NCBI GenBank assembly: GCA_023014335.1
Contig: JAECYW010000002.1
Location: 124,001-188,000 of the forward strand
Origin: Galerina marginata
Lineage: Eukaryota; Basidiomycota; Agaricomycetes; Agaricales; Galerinaceae
Reading direction: 5' to 3'
DNA length: 64,000 nt
Of the stretch, positions 21,998 to 33,353 are shown one piece after another. A program made the position numbers and the translations under genes. The notes beneath the pieces are model-generated. The model saw nothing but the letters and a program-made list of their open reading frames with translations, did not search any database and was not told where the DNA came from. Numbering within the stretch: the stretch's first letter is position 1; each line of letters begins with the position of its first letter.

Positions 21998-23706
21998 CTA
22001 GATTCTTCCAAACCTATCCAGGATAGGTCTTCCGTATGATGGCTATGTTGTTGCAGAATAAGAATTTTCAGAAACCGCAAAAACAACAGAGATCTTTCAA
22101 GCGACATACCAGAGCCTCAGGTGAAGTTCCAAGGATCTTCTCAATCTTGTCCATGATTTCCGGAGTTAATTTCGGGATGACCTCGATGGCCTTCAGGTTC
22201 TCGATAACTTGTTCAGGCTTGGAAGCCCCGAGAATGACGGTTGAAGTGTTAGGGTTCTTCGCGACCCAAGCGAGAGCGAGACACGCCACGCTCGTCCCCA
22301 ACTCTGATTTAAAAAAAAAAAAAAACAATACAAATGTTAATCTCGGTTAAATCTGCACCATAAGAGAAGAAAGTTTTACCTTTCTCAGCAAGGACAGTCA
22401 ACTCCTTAACCTTACGAATCTGATCTTGACCTTCAGGGCTCTGGAGCTTGGTAATGGTGCTCTTGAAGAAGGCAGTGTGGTTAGCAAACCGAGTATCCTC
22501 TGGGATACCATCGTTGTACTGTGAGTGTTCGTCAATCCTGAGGAGGTATATATATTATAAAAATGTGTACTTTTCCTGTGAGTAATCCACTGGCCAGAGC
22601 CGAGAATACTGTTGTTCCGAGGTGATACTTCTTGTAAAGAGGGCTAATTCCAAATCAGTCAAAATAAACATTTCCGCTGAGAATTTATACACACTGATAC
22701 TCTTTCTCTGGACGTTCACGATGGAACATGCTATTCAAGGATTGTTAAAAATTTCGTGGATGAAAAAAGGAGGCAAACGCACTGATGTTGACATTGCTCA
22801 GCAATTGGAGCAATGAGATTAAGTTTGTTTGCGATGTCTGAAGCCAATTGATCAGACAGATTACAAGGAATTGAGCGAGAGGAGAACGCACGATGAGCCT
22901 CCTCAATTTCTCGCGCGGTCCACTCTGATGTAGCCCAGTAAAGTGCCCATCCTTTTTCGATGACATAGTTGAAGGCGCGAACGATTTCTTCCATAGGAAC
23001 TGTAATACAATGAGCTGAGATGAGAGACGAACACAAGGGAATTCGGCTCACTAGAATGGTCGTGCCTGTGCGCGAAAAGCACGTCGACATAATCGAGCCC
23101 GAGACGCGCAAGTGACTCTTGGGTTCCTTCAATGATGCTTTAAGTCGTTAGGTATGATACAAGGCGGGAATGTGAGCAAGCAGCAGAAGACTTACTGCTT
23201 GCGCGACAACCCCCCGTCATTGGGTCCCTTTCGAAGACCCCAGAAGAGTTTCGTTGTAATCACTAAATCAGTTCTTCGAAGTCCAAGCTCCTTGATCACT
23301 CGGCCCCTATCAATTGGTTCAGCTTCTGGCGATGTTTATTGCCTTGTCCGACGCACATTTCTTCCTCGGATTTTCCTTCCGCATACCCCTCCGCAGTATC
23401 GAACATGTTGATCCCATTCTCAAAAGCGACTTTGATTATTTCCTAGACACATTAATTGGTCAGTGAAGACGTCTTAGGCAGACCTGTGTCGAAAAGCGTA
23501 CCTTCACTGGGTCACCTACGACGGTCCCTCCAAGAGTAAGCCCTTTTGAAACCGGTCAATCCTGATAAGATAGCTTGATACTGTAAGGTCTTACAGCCTC
23601 CCAAAGAGAACACTGGCACTCGCAACCCACTGGGTCCGAGTCTGCGGAAAGGCATATTCTTGGGGTCGAACTCGCGTTGAACTGGCCATGATTGGAGAAC
23701 AGACAT
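21998..23706 (-). CDS. Aldo/keto reductase 2
   Basis: The N-terminal exon (MSVLQSWPVQREFDPKNMPF) is nearly identical to AKR1, and the last exon ends PSYGRPILDRFGRI at a TAG at 21998-22000. The body carries GWALYWATSEWTAREIEEAH and NTSTVILGASKPEQVIENLK. Intron positions match AKR1. Upstream sequence (23850-24020) also matches that of AKR1 (21520-21690), including a GCTATAGATAG word that could be a TATA-type core, so promoter and gene were duplicated together. One intron contains a run of A (22311-22325). Confidence 0.92.
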
Positions 23707-24257
23707 CGTTGCGACTAAATCTGTTCGGGGGGGAAACAAGTTCTGGACACCGTTGAAGGAAGAGTTAAATATCGTTCAAATGACAAAAGGTCGACCGTGT
23801 AATCGTGAAGAATTAATCATCCTATGTCATCATTTGAAATAAGAAGAGAGCTATAGATAGGCCGACCTAGAGAGAGGTTTGCTTAGATTGGAAACAGATG
23901 TTATCGAAGGACCGTACCTAGATGCATCTTTAGACATTGACCGCATGGCTTTTCAATCAGATGACGGCGCTTGTGAATTTTGTGGTAATCCGCAGAAATG
24001 TCGGAATTCATAAGTGCAAGAGATAAGAAAGTTTGTTAAACTTAGGTCTGGAGTGACCTAAGTTTGTTTAGGGAATACTCGAGTACGCAAATATGTTACA
24101 CAGGGATAACGAATGCCGAACGTCGGTGGCGAGGTGCAAACGCTTTTCGAGAATTAAGCATGAAGATGACGTTGAAAAGATTCATTTTGTGGCTTCGTAA
24201 AAGGTTCTCGAGTTACAATTAAATAATTCGGGAAGATTTTTCCAATTTAAGACCTTC

Positions 24258-26054
24258 TCAGATTCGACCAAATCGATCCAGCACGGGTCGTCGATAGGCA
24301 GGCTAGAACAAAGGATGTTAAAGTCGTCAATCAGAATTCTGGAATGGAACTTACAGGAGACTCGGGAGTGTTGCTCAGGATCTTCTCAATCTTGTCCATG
24401 ATCGCAGGCGTCAGTTTAGGGATAACCTCGAGTGCCTTCAAATTATTGGTAATCTGTTCAGGCTTAGACGCGCCCAAGATGACAGTCGAAGTGTTGGGGT
24501 TCTTCGCAACCCAAGCAAGGGCAAGAGAGGCCATCGTTGTTTGCAGTTCTTGAGAAGGGCATTCGTGAAACGCGACTTTGTCAAATGGTATAGGAGACAT
24601 ACCTTCTTCAGCTAACTTCGTCAACTCCTTGACCTTGCGAATCTTTTCTTTGCCTTCTGGGGTTTGGAGGTTCTTGACGAGGTCGCCAAAGTCGTCCGTG
24701 TGCTGGGCGAAGCGCGTGTTTTCAGGGATACCGTCGTTGTACTGCGCAACCAAAAAAAGTTCGGTTAGGCCGCCAATGCTCTGACGGGTGTAATGTGCAT
24801 ACCTTTCCAGTCAGGAGGCCAAACATAAGGCAAGAATACGCCGTTGTGCCTAGATGATAGTCTTTGTACAAATGCCTGAATCGCTTTCAATTAGTGGGCG
24901 AGAGTATTGTGATGAAGACAAGTATGCTTGCCTGTATTCCTTCTCGGCACGATCGCGGTGGAACATGCTGTGAAACCAATTTCAACTTCACAGAAAACAG
25001 AAATCTTGTTGTTATTGACTCACTTGTGTTGGCACTGTTCAGCGATTGGAGCGATGAGGTGCAGTTTCGTAGCCACATCTACGAGGAGCTCGAGGTCAGC
25101 GGAAACGACAAGGAGGAAATGAAAAGCTTACTATGGGCTTGCTCGATCTCACGAGCGCTCCATTCAGAGGTACCCCAGTAGTTTGCCTAGTTCCAATAGG
25201 ACCAATACTTAGTTTAAAGCCGAAACAGATACTCCATCGCAAGCTTACCCAGCCTTGGTCGATGACAAAATTGAACGCCCTCACGATTTCCTCCATGGGC
25301 ACTGCACAGTGATAAGCCCACGCTGCTCGAATCCTTCTTCATGGAGGACAGGGCAACATACCATTGTGGTCGTGCCTATGCGCAAAGATGACATCGACAT
25401 AGCTCACACCAAGGCGGGCAAGAGACTCCCTTGTTCCTTCAATGATGCTATATCGGCGCCACAATAAGAATACGAGTCTCAGTGCAAGGTTGAAGGAAGC
25501 AGAGACTGACTGTTTCCTGGAGAGACCACCGTCATTGGGCCCTTTCCTTCCGATACCCCAGAAGATCTTGGTGGTAATGACCAAGTCGGTGCGACGCAGA
25601 CCGAGTTCTTTGATCACTCGTCCCCTTTTCAATTTATGTTTATAAGCGGCATTGTGGAGAAACAAGCTGCGCCGGAACGTACATCTCTTCCTCCGACTTT
25701 CCGCCAGAATACTCCTCAGCGGTATCGAACATGTTGATGCCAGCTTCAAACGCGGTTTTGATAATTTCCTATTCGTCGAGAGCACAGAACCATAATCAGC
25801 TTTTGAACACTCGGGAAGAGATTGGGGTTTGTGCTTACCTTGACAGGGTCGCCTTTCAGAGTCCCTCCTAGAGTCAACCCTTCCAAGTCAATCAATTAGC
25901 CCGCGCTCGCAGCAACAGAATCCAACAGAAAGCAGAACATACATCCGCCCAAAGAGAACAGGGGCACACGAAGGCCGCTAGGTCCGAGTCGACGAAACAC
26001 CATGTCCTTGGGATCGTACTCGCGCTGAACAGGCCATTCTTGCAGAGGACTCAT
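24258..26054 (-). CDS. Aldo/keto reductase 3 (more diverged paralogue)
   Basis: It starts MSPLQEWPVQREYDPKDMVF (ATG at 26054). It has MFDTAEEYSGGKSEEEMYV-type sequence, LVITTKIFWGIGRKGPNDGG, FAHRHD, VPMEEIVRAFNFV, and NTSTVILGASKPEQITNNLK. The last intron (GTAAGT...CTAG) leads to the end YRRPVLDRFGRI with stop TGA at 24258-24260. The catalytic Asp, Tyr, Lys and His are all present. It differs from AKR1 and AKR2 at many positions, so it branched off earlier. Its promoter region does not show the sequence shared by the other two. Confidence 0.92.
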
Positions 26055-28476
26055 CGTGTTCGCAATATTACTGTCGGAAAATAGACTCGAATGCTGGGTG
26101 AAAGATCTTGCAGGAGGCTGGTTATAAGTGTTCTGATCTTCTCATGCACCCAGGAGGTTGACGGGGTGTCGGTTCTGTTCAGAGGAACGCTCTAGTTCTT
26201 GGTGGTAAATAATTGGAAAGCAAACATCGGATCCGGGACGATAGGAAAGGTCCCGCGCGTATGAAAGTCAGCTGAGGGCGGATGCAAAGGTTCGATGAGG
26301 ATAAATATGGAATGCCGTTCGTCGGCATGGTCTGCTTTCCAGAAGGGCCACCGAGGACGATCGAAGCTGGCCTGAGGAGGAAGGTGTATTCCACGCGAAT
26401 TCATGAGTAGAAAATCGTAGCGGCGCCTCGGCGCCCGTCCCCGACTCTTTTAACTCTGTACTAATTGGAAGATTGCTTCAAGTTTACCATAGCCAAGGAG
26501 CGAGGTAACTCTTGAATTTTACGATTTCAATTCCCTTGTGAAGGTTTGAAAGAGTCAATTAATCAATAAACTAAACTCCTCGAGAGAAAACGTAAGTATT
26601 ACAGCTGGGACGCGGGAGGTACATACAATTTGAGAAAAAAACATTGAAAGGGTGCCTGTTTAAATGTTACAGCTTCAAGCTGTACGGTGACAGCTTGTGT
26701 CGCTTCCGACATACAACGCCGCTTAATTGAATAGGTAGAGAATTGGGCATGGATATATAAGCGGCACCATACTTCAGTGATCCACCTCGGCCTTGTTGCG
26801 CATTGTTTCTAATCGTAGTCTTGTGCCCTATTTTAACATTTTGGTTGGTCGGTGAGGGATTTTCGAAAGACTTGATCGCGAAAAGATGAAAACGGGTCAG
26901 TTCTACAAACGTCTGGAGGTTAAACATGCAACTTATGATCTGGTCGCTCTTATTCTAAGTTTATTGTTGCGGAAATTACTACTCGAGTATGTTCAAATCT
27001 GGATATGGTAAAAAGGTGGTCAGGTCGTCAAGTGGAGCGAAATTAAAGCGAAATGAGTAGTCTCGCCCTCCCATTCTCTTGAGTCTTACGGATGCGAATG
27101 GGAGGCCAGAGACGGGATGAATTGGGAAGATCAGTTACCCATTCGGATTTGGATAAATTAAATTATGTCAGCTTATTTTCCCATACGCTTGTAAAAGATT
27201 TTGGCGGAGAGGCTGGACGTTTGTGCACGACAGAGAACCCTCCTTGTCCTTCGGACAGAGTCGGGGATTGGTGAACGTGGTGCGTTACGTGCGTAAAAGG
27301 ATTTTCTTTCAAATAAACGAATTGCGCCATGGATTTTAAAATTAGGTCATAGGTATAGAAGAGATAACGCCATAATTCACTGCAAATAAAAGAGAGTGAT
27401 GAGTTAAAGCTGTGGAAGAGAAAACCATCGTGAGCCCACTTTGTCGTCAGTCGCAGGAAGTGCTCCTGTGAACGCCTGTGAACCATTTTGACGTTTGGAA
27501 GTACTTTTCGAAAGCAAGGAAGAGGTCGGGGTTTTTAGCATGTTTTTGAAATTAATGCCGGGATTTCTTCGGGGATTCATAGCAAAGCACTGCAAATCCA
27601 CCAAATCACTTCCACGACCTCGTCAAACGCTCGAGTGAATTTCGAGTGAGGAGGTAACCAGGGAGGCGGCGACAGCTTCGTCAAGCTGTTATTGACACCT
27701 GATGAGAAATAAGCGAAAGGACAAGACAACAAATACATCTCAAGTATACCTCACGAATTCGATCGCCAGTTCTTGTCAAGAAAACTTGGGTTACGCAACG
27801 AGAGTGGCAATAGCCCTTCACCAAGGTATGGCATGCTCAATTCATCTTTCGCGTTCGAAAGCATAGAGACGCTTCAGCGTGAAATGAAGGCCGAAGAAGG
27901 AGGATAGGCAGAACCAGTAGGGCTGGAACACATTTTCCAAGAGACATTCATGCTTGTTGGGGGCCGTAAAATTGTCCGCGTCCGCCACACCATTTGGACA
28001 TGTTATTAGGAGGTCCAGAAGATGAAAGAGAAGTGAGATTCATGGTGTCCATTGCATTCTAGAGACCGTGTTTTAAGTTGAAAGTTGAAATCTTCGGTCA
28101 TTTCAGAGCGCATAAGGCCATGTCGTCTACGAGCAGATAAGTAAGCCGTCTATCAGTGAAAGTAACAAAAAACTTACGTATTCTATTAGTTTGCTTTCGG
28201 GAGACCATCGCCTGCCTCGAGGTGTGTTTGGTTTGGGGTGGTTTGTCGGGTGGTTTTATTTTGCCAATTTACGCGTTTTAACCTAGTATTCAGGTCTTTA
28301 GACAATACTCCAGGGCAAGAGTGGGGCGACATCGTCTTTAGAGAGCATGTACATCATGGCAAGAGGAAGGACTCATCCGACTCAAGCTCGGTTGGATTCT
28401 GGACTTAGAGCACGTGACTCCCTAATGAAGAGGCTTTCGCCGTGGAGCAAGTTACAAGCTTACCCTCACCGCCAAC
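26055..28476. other. 2.4-kb intergenic region, no gene recognised
   Basis: Only short unrelated frames occur, none with a domain or a chain of plausible exons. It separates the AKR cluster from the fasciclin gene, and the two promoters face each other across it. Confidence 0.5.
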
Positions 28477-29267
28477 ATGCGCCTCCCAAGCCTATTCCTC
28501 TCTCTCGTCCTCCTCCCAGCCCTATCCTACGTCTCCGCCTCGCAGGAAGACCAAATAGCCATGGAAACCACCTCAGAACAGGTCGACGGCGTCTACGTCC
28601 CACAAACAACTCTGCAGCCCACACTCGCTGACCTGCTCACCATCGAGCCGTCCGCGTCCATCTTCTACTCCTATGCGCGCGAGCTGGAGATGAGCTCGAT
28701 GCTTTCTGACCAGAGTGTGAAGGTTACCCTGTTTGTGCCGACGAATAAGGCTGTTATGGCGTTGGCGAGGAAGCCGTGAGTTTTGGAAATATGCATGCAC
28801 TTTGAATGGACTTTTATTTAAGTCGACTTTTTGGATTTTTTTCTAGACATGAAAGTCCAGAGACCAATGTCGAGATCGAGCTATCAGAAGAACAGTTCCA
28901 TAGGCGAACAAAGCAGAATGTCGAACGATGGATATCTGCTCATATCATCCCCGTACGTTATAATCACAAATAATCTAATTTTCGCAACATCCAACTCTTT
29001 TATTCGTCACAGAAATACCCCTTATCTCTCGACTCGAACCAACACCCCACCCTCCTCGAACGCAAGTCTATCTCCTTCACACCCATCAAAGGCAGCCAGG
29101 GTGCGCCGTGGAGTCGGGTGACCCTCGACAACGGTGCCAAGATCATCGACAAGAAAGAGGTGCTCTTCATGTCCTCTGAAATAGTGGGATGGTGCTGATC
29201 TTCCTTCATCACACAGGGGTTGAATGGAGACCTGTATCTCATTGATGGAACGATTTCGATTGATTAA
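28477..29267 (+). CDS. Secreted fasciclin (FAS1) domain protein, 200 aa
   Basis: Exons 28477-28775, 28847-28952, 29013-29159 and 29217-29267 join to 201 codons. The start MRLPSLFLSLVLLPALSYVSA is a clear signal peptide. A single FAS1 domain follows: LADLLTIEPSASIFYSYARE, VTLFVPTNKAVMAL (H1-like box), then WISAHIIP, and the closing strand GDLYLIDGTISID (H2-like). The last intron (GTGCTC...ACACAG) must be removed to obtain that conserved end; unspliced, the frame stops early. Fungal FAS1 proteins are exported to the cell surface or vacuole and are linked to adhesion; a role here is inferred only. Confidence 0.88.
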
Positions 29268-30110
29268 TGCTGTGATTCTTGGTGCATTGTGTAACATCTG
29301 ATATGGCCTTGTATGTGTATGTGTTGTACGATCTTCTAATTGATATCCATGACTGCTGTGTATTGCTGCTCTCTTTCATAGGTCCTGCCTTGAACATGAC
29401 CTCTGACCTCCTGCTCTGTAGGTTGCAACTCCAGAGTTACATGCGACGCCCTTCCCTTCTCAAATGGCAATAGGGACCCAAATCTTCAACACAACCATGG
29501 TTTTTTGCTCTTCTAAAGTCATCATGCACCGTTTCTCTCTACCCTCTACTTCTCTGAGTCTTCGCAAATTTTTAACCATCGCACCAAGTGATGAACGACC
29601 CATCACCGAACAAAGGCACTATCAGCGGCGCCCTCGACGAGCAGGTACATTGATGTACATAACCAAACTTCGCCGTGAGTCGAGGAAGCTCCTCCGAGTC
29701 GGCCAGTGAGTCGATGAGTATTTCCGACAGGCTAGGCACCCTTGCATTTCTCAGCAAATTGCCTATCAAGTTAGTATCAACACTTTGCCGCCACCGTTGG
29801 ACCAACCAGCTCCAACAGGCGGGAGTTGCGATGCCTGCAGCCCGGCTGCCACGGTTACACGTATGCATACTCACCAAGATAATAATATGTCAGACCGAGG
29901 AGGATGAAAGGCTGCTCATGGGAAATCGGCGATGGTGGCAGTGGGCTTGCCCGTCTTTGCTGTCAATTGTGTGGCTTCGATAGTCATTTTCTCGAACATC
30001 AAGCTCTTATGGTTGTGGGCGGGCTGCCTCGATAACGCCAGCAAGCAGCATCAGCAATGGAAGGCTGGACCTGTGCATCTGTCTACCTTGCACCTACGAA
30101 GTTGAAGGAA
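29268..30110. other. Intergenic, no gene recognised
   Basis: Short frames on both strands (for example 29572-29877 minus) lack domains and exon continuity. Confidence 0.4.
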
Positions 30111-30257
30111 CTATTTTTTTCTCAGATCGCGAGCGCGATCGATTTCGCCTTTTAGTCTCATCCCTTCTTCAATTTTTCGGAGTGCCTGGTCTCCCATCAC
30201 ATGCATCACAGCCTGTTGCATCATTCGCGATGCCTCTTCGTCGTCCGCCGTCCGTCC
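30111..30257 (-). CDS. C-terminal exon of an unrecognised protein (fragment)
   Basis: From an acceptor TCTAG to a TAG at 30111-30113 the minus strand codes 48 residues with strongly protein-like composition: DDEEASRMMQQAVMHVMGDQ, then ALRKIEEGMRLKGEIDRARD. This is an amphipathic helix, probably a coiled coil. I could not find convincing upstream exons before the divergent F-box gene begins, so this may be the 3' remnant of a broken gene. Confidence 0.35.
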   Translation of the reverse strand, partial: GRTADDEEASRMMQQAVMHVMGDQALRKIEEGMRLKGEIDRARDLRKK

Positions 30258-30756
30258 CTAGAGGTGGCACAAGCACTGCTGTTAGAAACGAAGCAACGAA
30301 GGTCGAAATTCAGGATATGCGTTTTCAGGCGCTGGTGCGGTCGGGCTGCTGTTGGACTTTAGAGGTTATACGTGTATCTTCCTCAAATCTTCCTGCCAGC
30401 CACCATGCCTCTACTCCAACTTTCCAATTTCTGGCTCGTTTTTGGTGGCGGTCTCGACAAGGTTGGGTTTTCCCGCTCAGCCTGACTCCAACCTCAAAAT
30501 TCGATATACCTACACAGATAGTATTAATCTGTCAATAATAATATAAAATTTTCCATGTTGCTCGTAGCACCCGCATTGCATATGTGTCTACGTTGGTCTC
30601 TGTGGTAGTCTGGTTCGCGTGTTTGATCCGTCTACTAAAAATAGATGCCTGCTGAGGTTTGTTCAATTTGCAGTTTCAACTTTCCACGATTTTTTAGTTC
30701 ACGTTCCTCACAATGACACTGCCTTCACAGACAAAGTGTTGATCATCGTATTCTCT

Positions 30757-32439
30757 ATGACAGAACCGAAAACCACTGTGTCTTTGAGTTTACCGTCTCC
30801 TTGTCGCGCTCTTTCTCAGCTGACCGGTCAGAATCACGACAATATCTCCAGCCCCAAACCGCTAATTCTCACCCTCCACAACGATATACTATGGTGGATC
30901 TTCTGCTTAAATGCAGATATGGAGGACGAAGCCGAGGACAACGATGAAATAGCGGCTATCGACACCCTCCGGTATAGCTCTCAAGTTTGTTCCAGGTGGC
31001 GACAAATCATCCTGTCGTTTTCATCGCTCTGGGGTCAGGTCATCAATCTTTCCCATCTCGAACACGATGAATGGAGGGAAGAAGTCCTACATAGGACGGG
31101 CAGGTCATTTCTTTCTGTGCTGTGGGTTTACTCAGATGTAGCCTGTCTCTCCGAGGACGTTCAAGTTGTCGCAAAAATGCTCGAACATCATTGGGATAGG
31201 ATCCGACACCTTGAACTCGATTTAACGAGCCCTCATTCGACGGATAGATCCAGCATCGCGCAGTTCTGCGAGATTTTCCGGCGTCCATCGGATGTTCTTG
31301 AAACCTTTCGGATCACCTTTGAAAACATGGAAGGTGAACGCGCACCCATTCTTTCCCCCTCCGACTTCATCGTCTTCAATAACCTCGCTCCTGCATTGCG
31401 TACATTTAACGCTCCTAACATCAAGTTCAACCTGGACGCTCCATGGCTGGCAAACATTCGATTTCTTGCCTTGAACGGTCAGGTATCTGCCTACGATTTA
31501 ATTCAAGCAATCCCACACATGCCATTTCTTGAAAGCCTGGCAGACGAGACTTCTAGTGCGATTTCCTCCTCTGGAGATGCACTGTCTTCCCTACCACACC
31601 TCACAGCTCCTTCCCTCAAAGAAATCACACTTTCCTCGTCTTCGGATATGCGACCGTATATGGATTTCCTCGCTCACATCAAACCAGCCGTCGGATGCTA
31701 CTTGATTTTTAATCACTTTAGCTACGGTTGCGATTTGGAAACATTTGCCTTGGCCAATCTCGTTCTGTACGTCTATTCCAGGTGTTGCGATTTCGCCAGG
31801 GCAAACGACCTTTCCCTCGGTTTATATCCGTATTCCTTCCAGTTCGAGGCCCAAATTCCTTGCGAAAGGCAATTTTGTTTCAAGCTCAGATTCTCTAGCG
31901 GAATTGCGCTATATGTAGCCGAGTTCTTCCTTGAAGCATTGCCTTCGGTTAAATTTCAAGATGTCGAAACTCTCGATCTTGCCATCTCACCGTATTTTCT
32001 CGAACCTGCCGATAAGAGAATCAGCTGATTTATTTTATCGGTTCCCTCTGTCGAAACCTTGACCACAAATTCCAGTACTCTTGACTATCTGCTTAATTTC
32101 CCAAGCGACGTCCTTGCCCTATCCTTTCCACTCCTCCACACAGTTGAAATCGATTGTTGCCTACTACAAGAAAAAGAAATATTCCCCGTTAAACGATTTC
32201 TCACATCACGAATTGCAACAGGCCGACCCATTAAAGTTCTTTCTATGCCAATCGATCCTAACAGCCACATGGATCTACGGTCCCTGGATGAATTCACTGG
32301 TCTCACGTTAATTCTTCGAAAGGGGGACCAAGAATATGAACACGCATGCGGAAATGGCGACGTTGAGAACCTTCTCATCCGGCCAAAGTATATGACGACG
32401 GGCTCGGAGTGGTGGCTTCCCGAGTGCAATGGGAATTAA
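30757..32439 (+). pseudogene. F-box protein gene interrupted by one in-frame TGA
   Basis: The frame starts at MTEPKTTVSLSL (ATG 30757) and stays open for 423 codons to TGA at 32026-32028. It then continues in the same frame for another 136 codons to TAA at 32437. The F-box region reads LHNDILWWIFCLNADM, then SQVCSRWRQIILSFSSLWGQ, a form very common in mushrooms. LRR-like segments follow (IRHLELDLTSP, LRTFNAPNIKFN, LKEITLSSSS). The part after the TGA keeps family-like sequence (LDYLLNFPSDVLAL, RPIKVLSMPID), so the stop splits one original protein. I see no intron that would remove it. Either a recent nonsense mutation or readthrough; the first is more likely. Confidence 0.75.
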
Positions 32440-33353
32440 AAAAGCACCTGCATATCCTGCGTATATTCAAGGAAGCTGTACAGTGGCATAGAATACCTAT
32501 GTATGTTCCATCAATCACTAGATCATCGTCCGCATTTTCATCTTTCCTTTCAATTTCGACCTCTCTAAAACGCAGGCTGAGGATATCCAGATACCTCGCG
32601 TCACTTGATGGTCTGTAAATTTTGGCCGCAGTGGTTACTTTCTCAAGCTACAGGATGCTCACTCAACTGTCTTCGCTGGTGCAATTTATTGTCTGACTAG
32701 ATCTAAATGCCATTTTTCGTGCTTCGTCCGATGTGTATGTTGTGCGCTTCTATCTGATTTTACCGCGCTCCTGGATGCGAAGATTCAAGCATTGAAAGAT
32801 ATTTTTCCATTTAGGTGTCACCTTCAAGTCCTGAATTTGTGTGCGTATCATGATCAGAAAATATTCATGCATACTGACCAACACAATCTTTTTAAATCAA
32901 TAATTATAGTAGGAGTCCCTTACTTTGAGATAGATGATTTTCAGTTCGTCATACGCCCAATAAAATTTGTACGGGTTTGAATATATTACGGCTTAGGGCC
33001 GTAAATATAAACCATCCCAGGACATTCAAACGCATCCTCTCCGCTCATCTAATCGCAGCACCCATTATAAACACCCAAAAAATCCATATCACGCCAGATG
33101 AAGAGCAGGAAGAGTTTACGATGAAGGTACCAAAATTGGCTTTCCCATCTTGAAATTCGAAATTGAATTTTATGTTGTGCACAACGAATGCACCGTTAAT
33201 TCTTATACACATAAGACTCCTGCGCTTCAAGTTGACTCGGATCCTCAAGTTGTAAAGCAATCAAAATCCACCAAAAAACATTTTCGGCGCAAATACACCA
33301 CCCAGTACTCAGTACTCTACTCTACTCTAGTACCACACACTCCATTCCACCCA
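32440..33353. other. Intergenic, no gene recognised
   Basis: AT-rich sequence with short frames only. It holds the 3' ends of the F-box pseudogene and of UTP7, which converge here. Confidence 0.5.
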
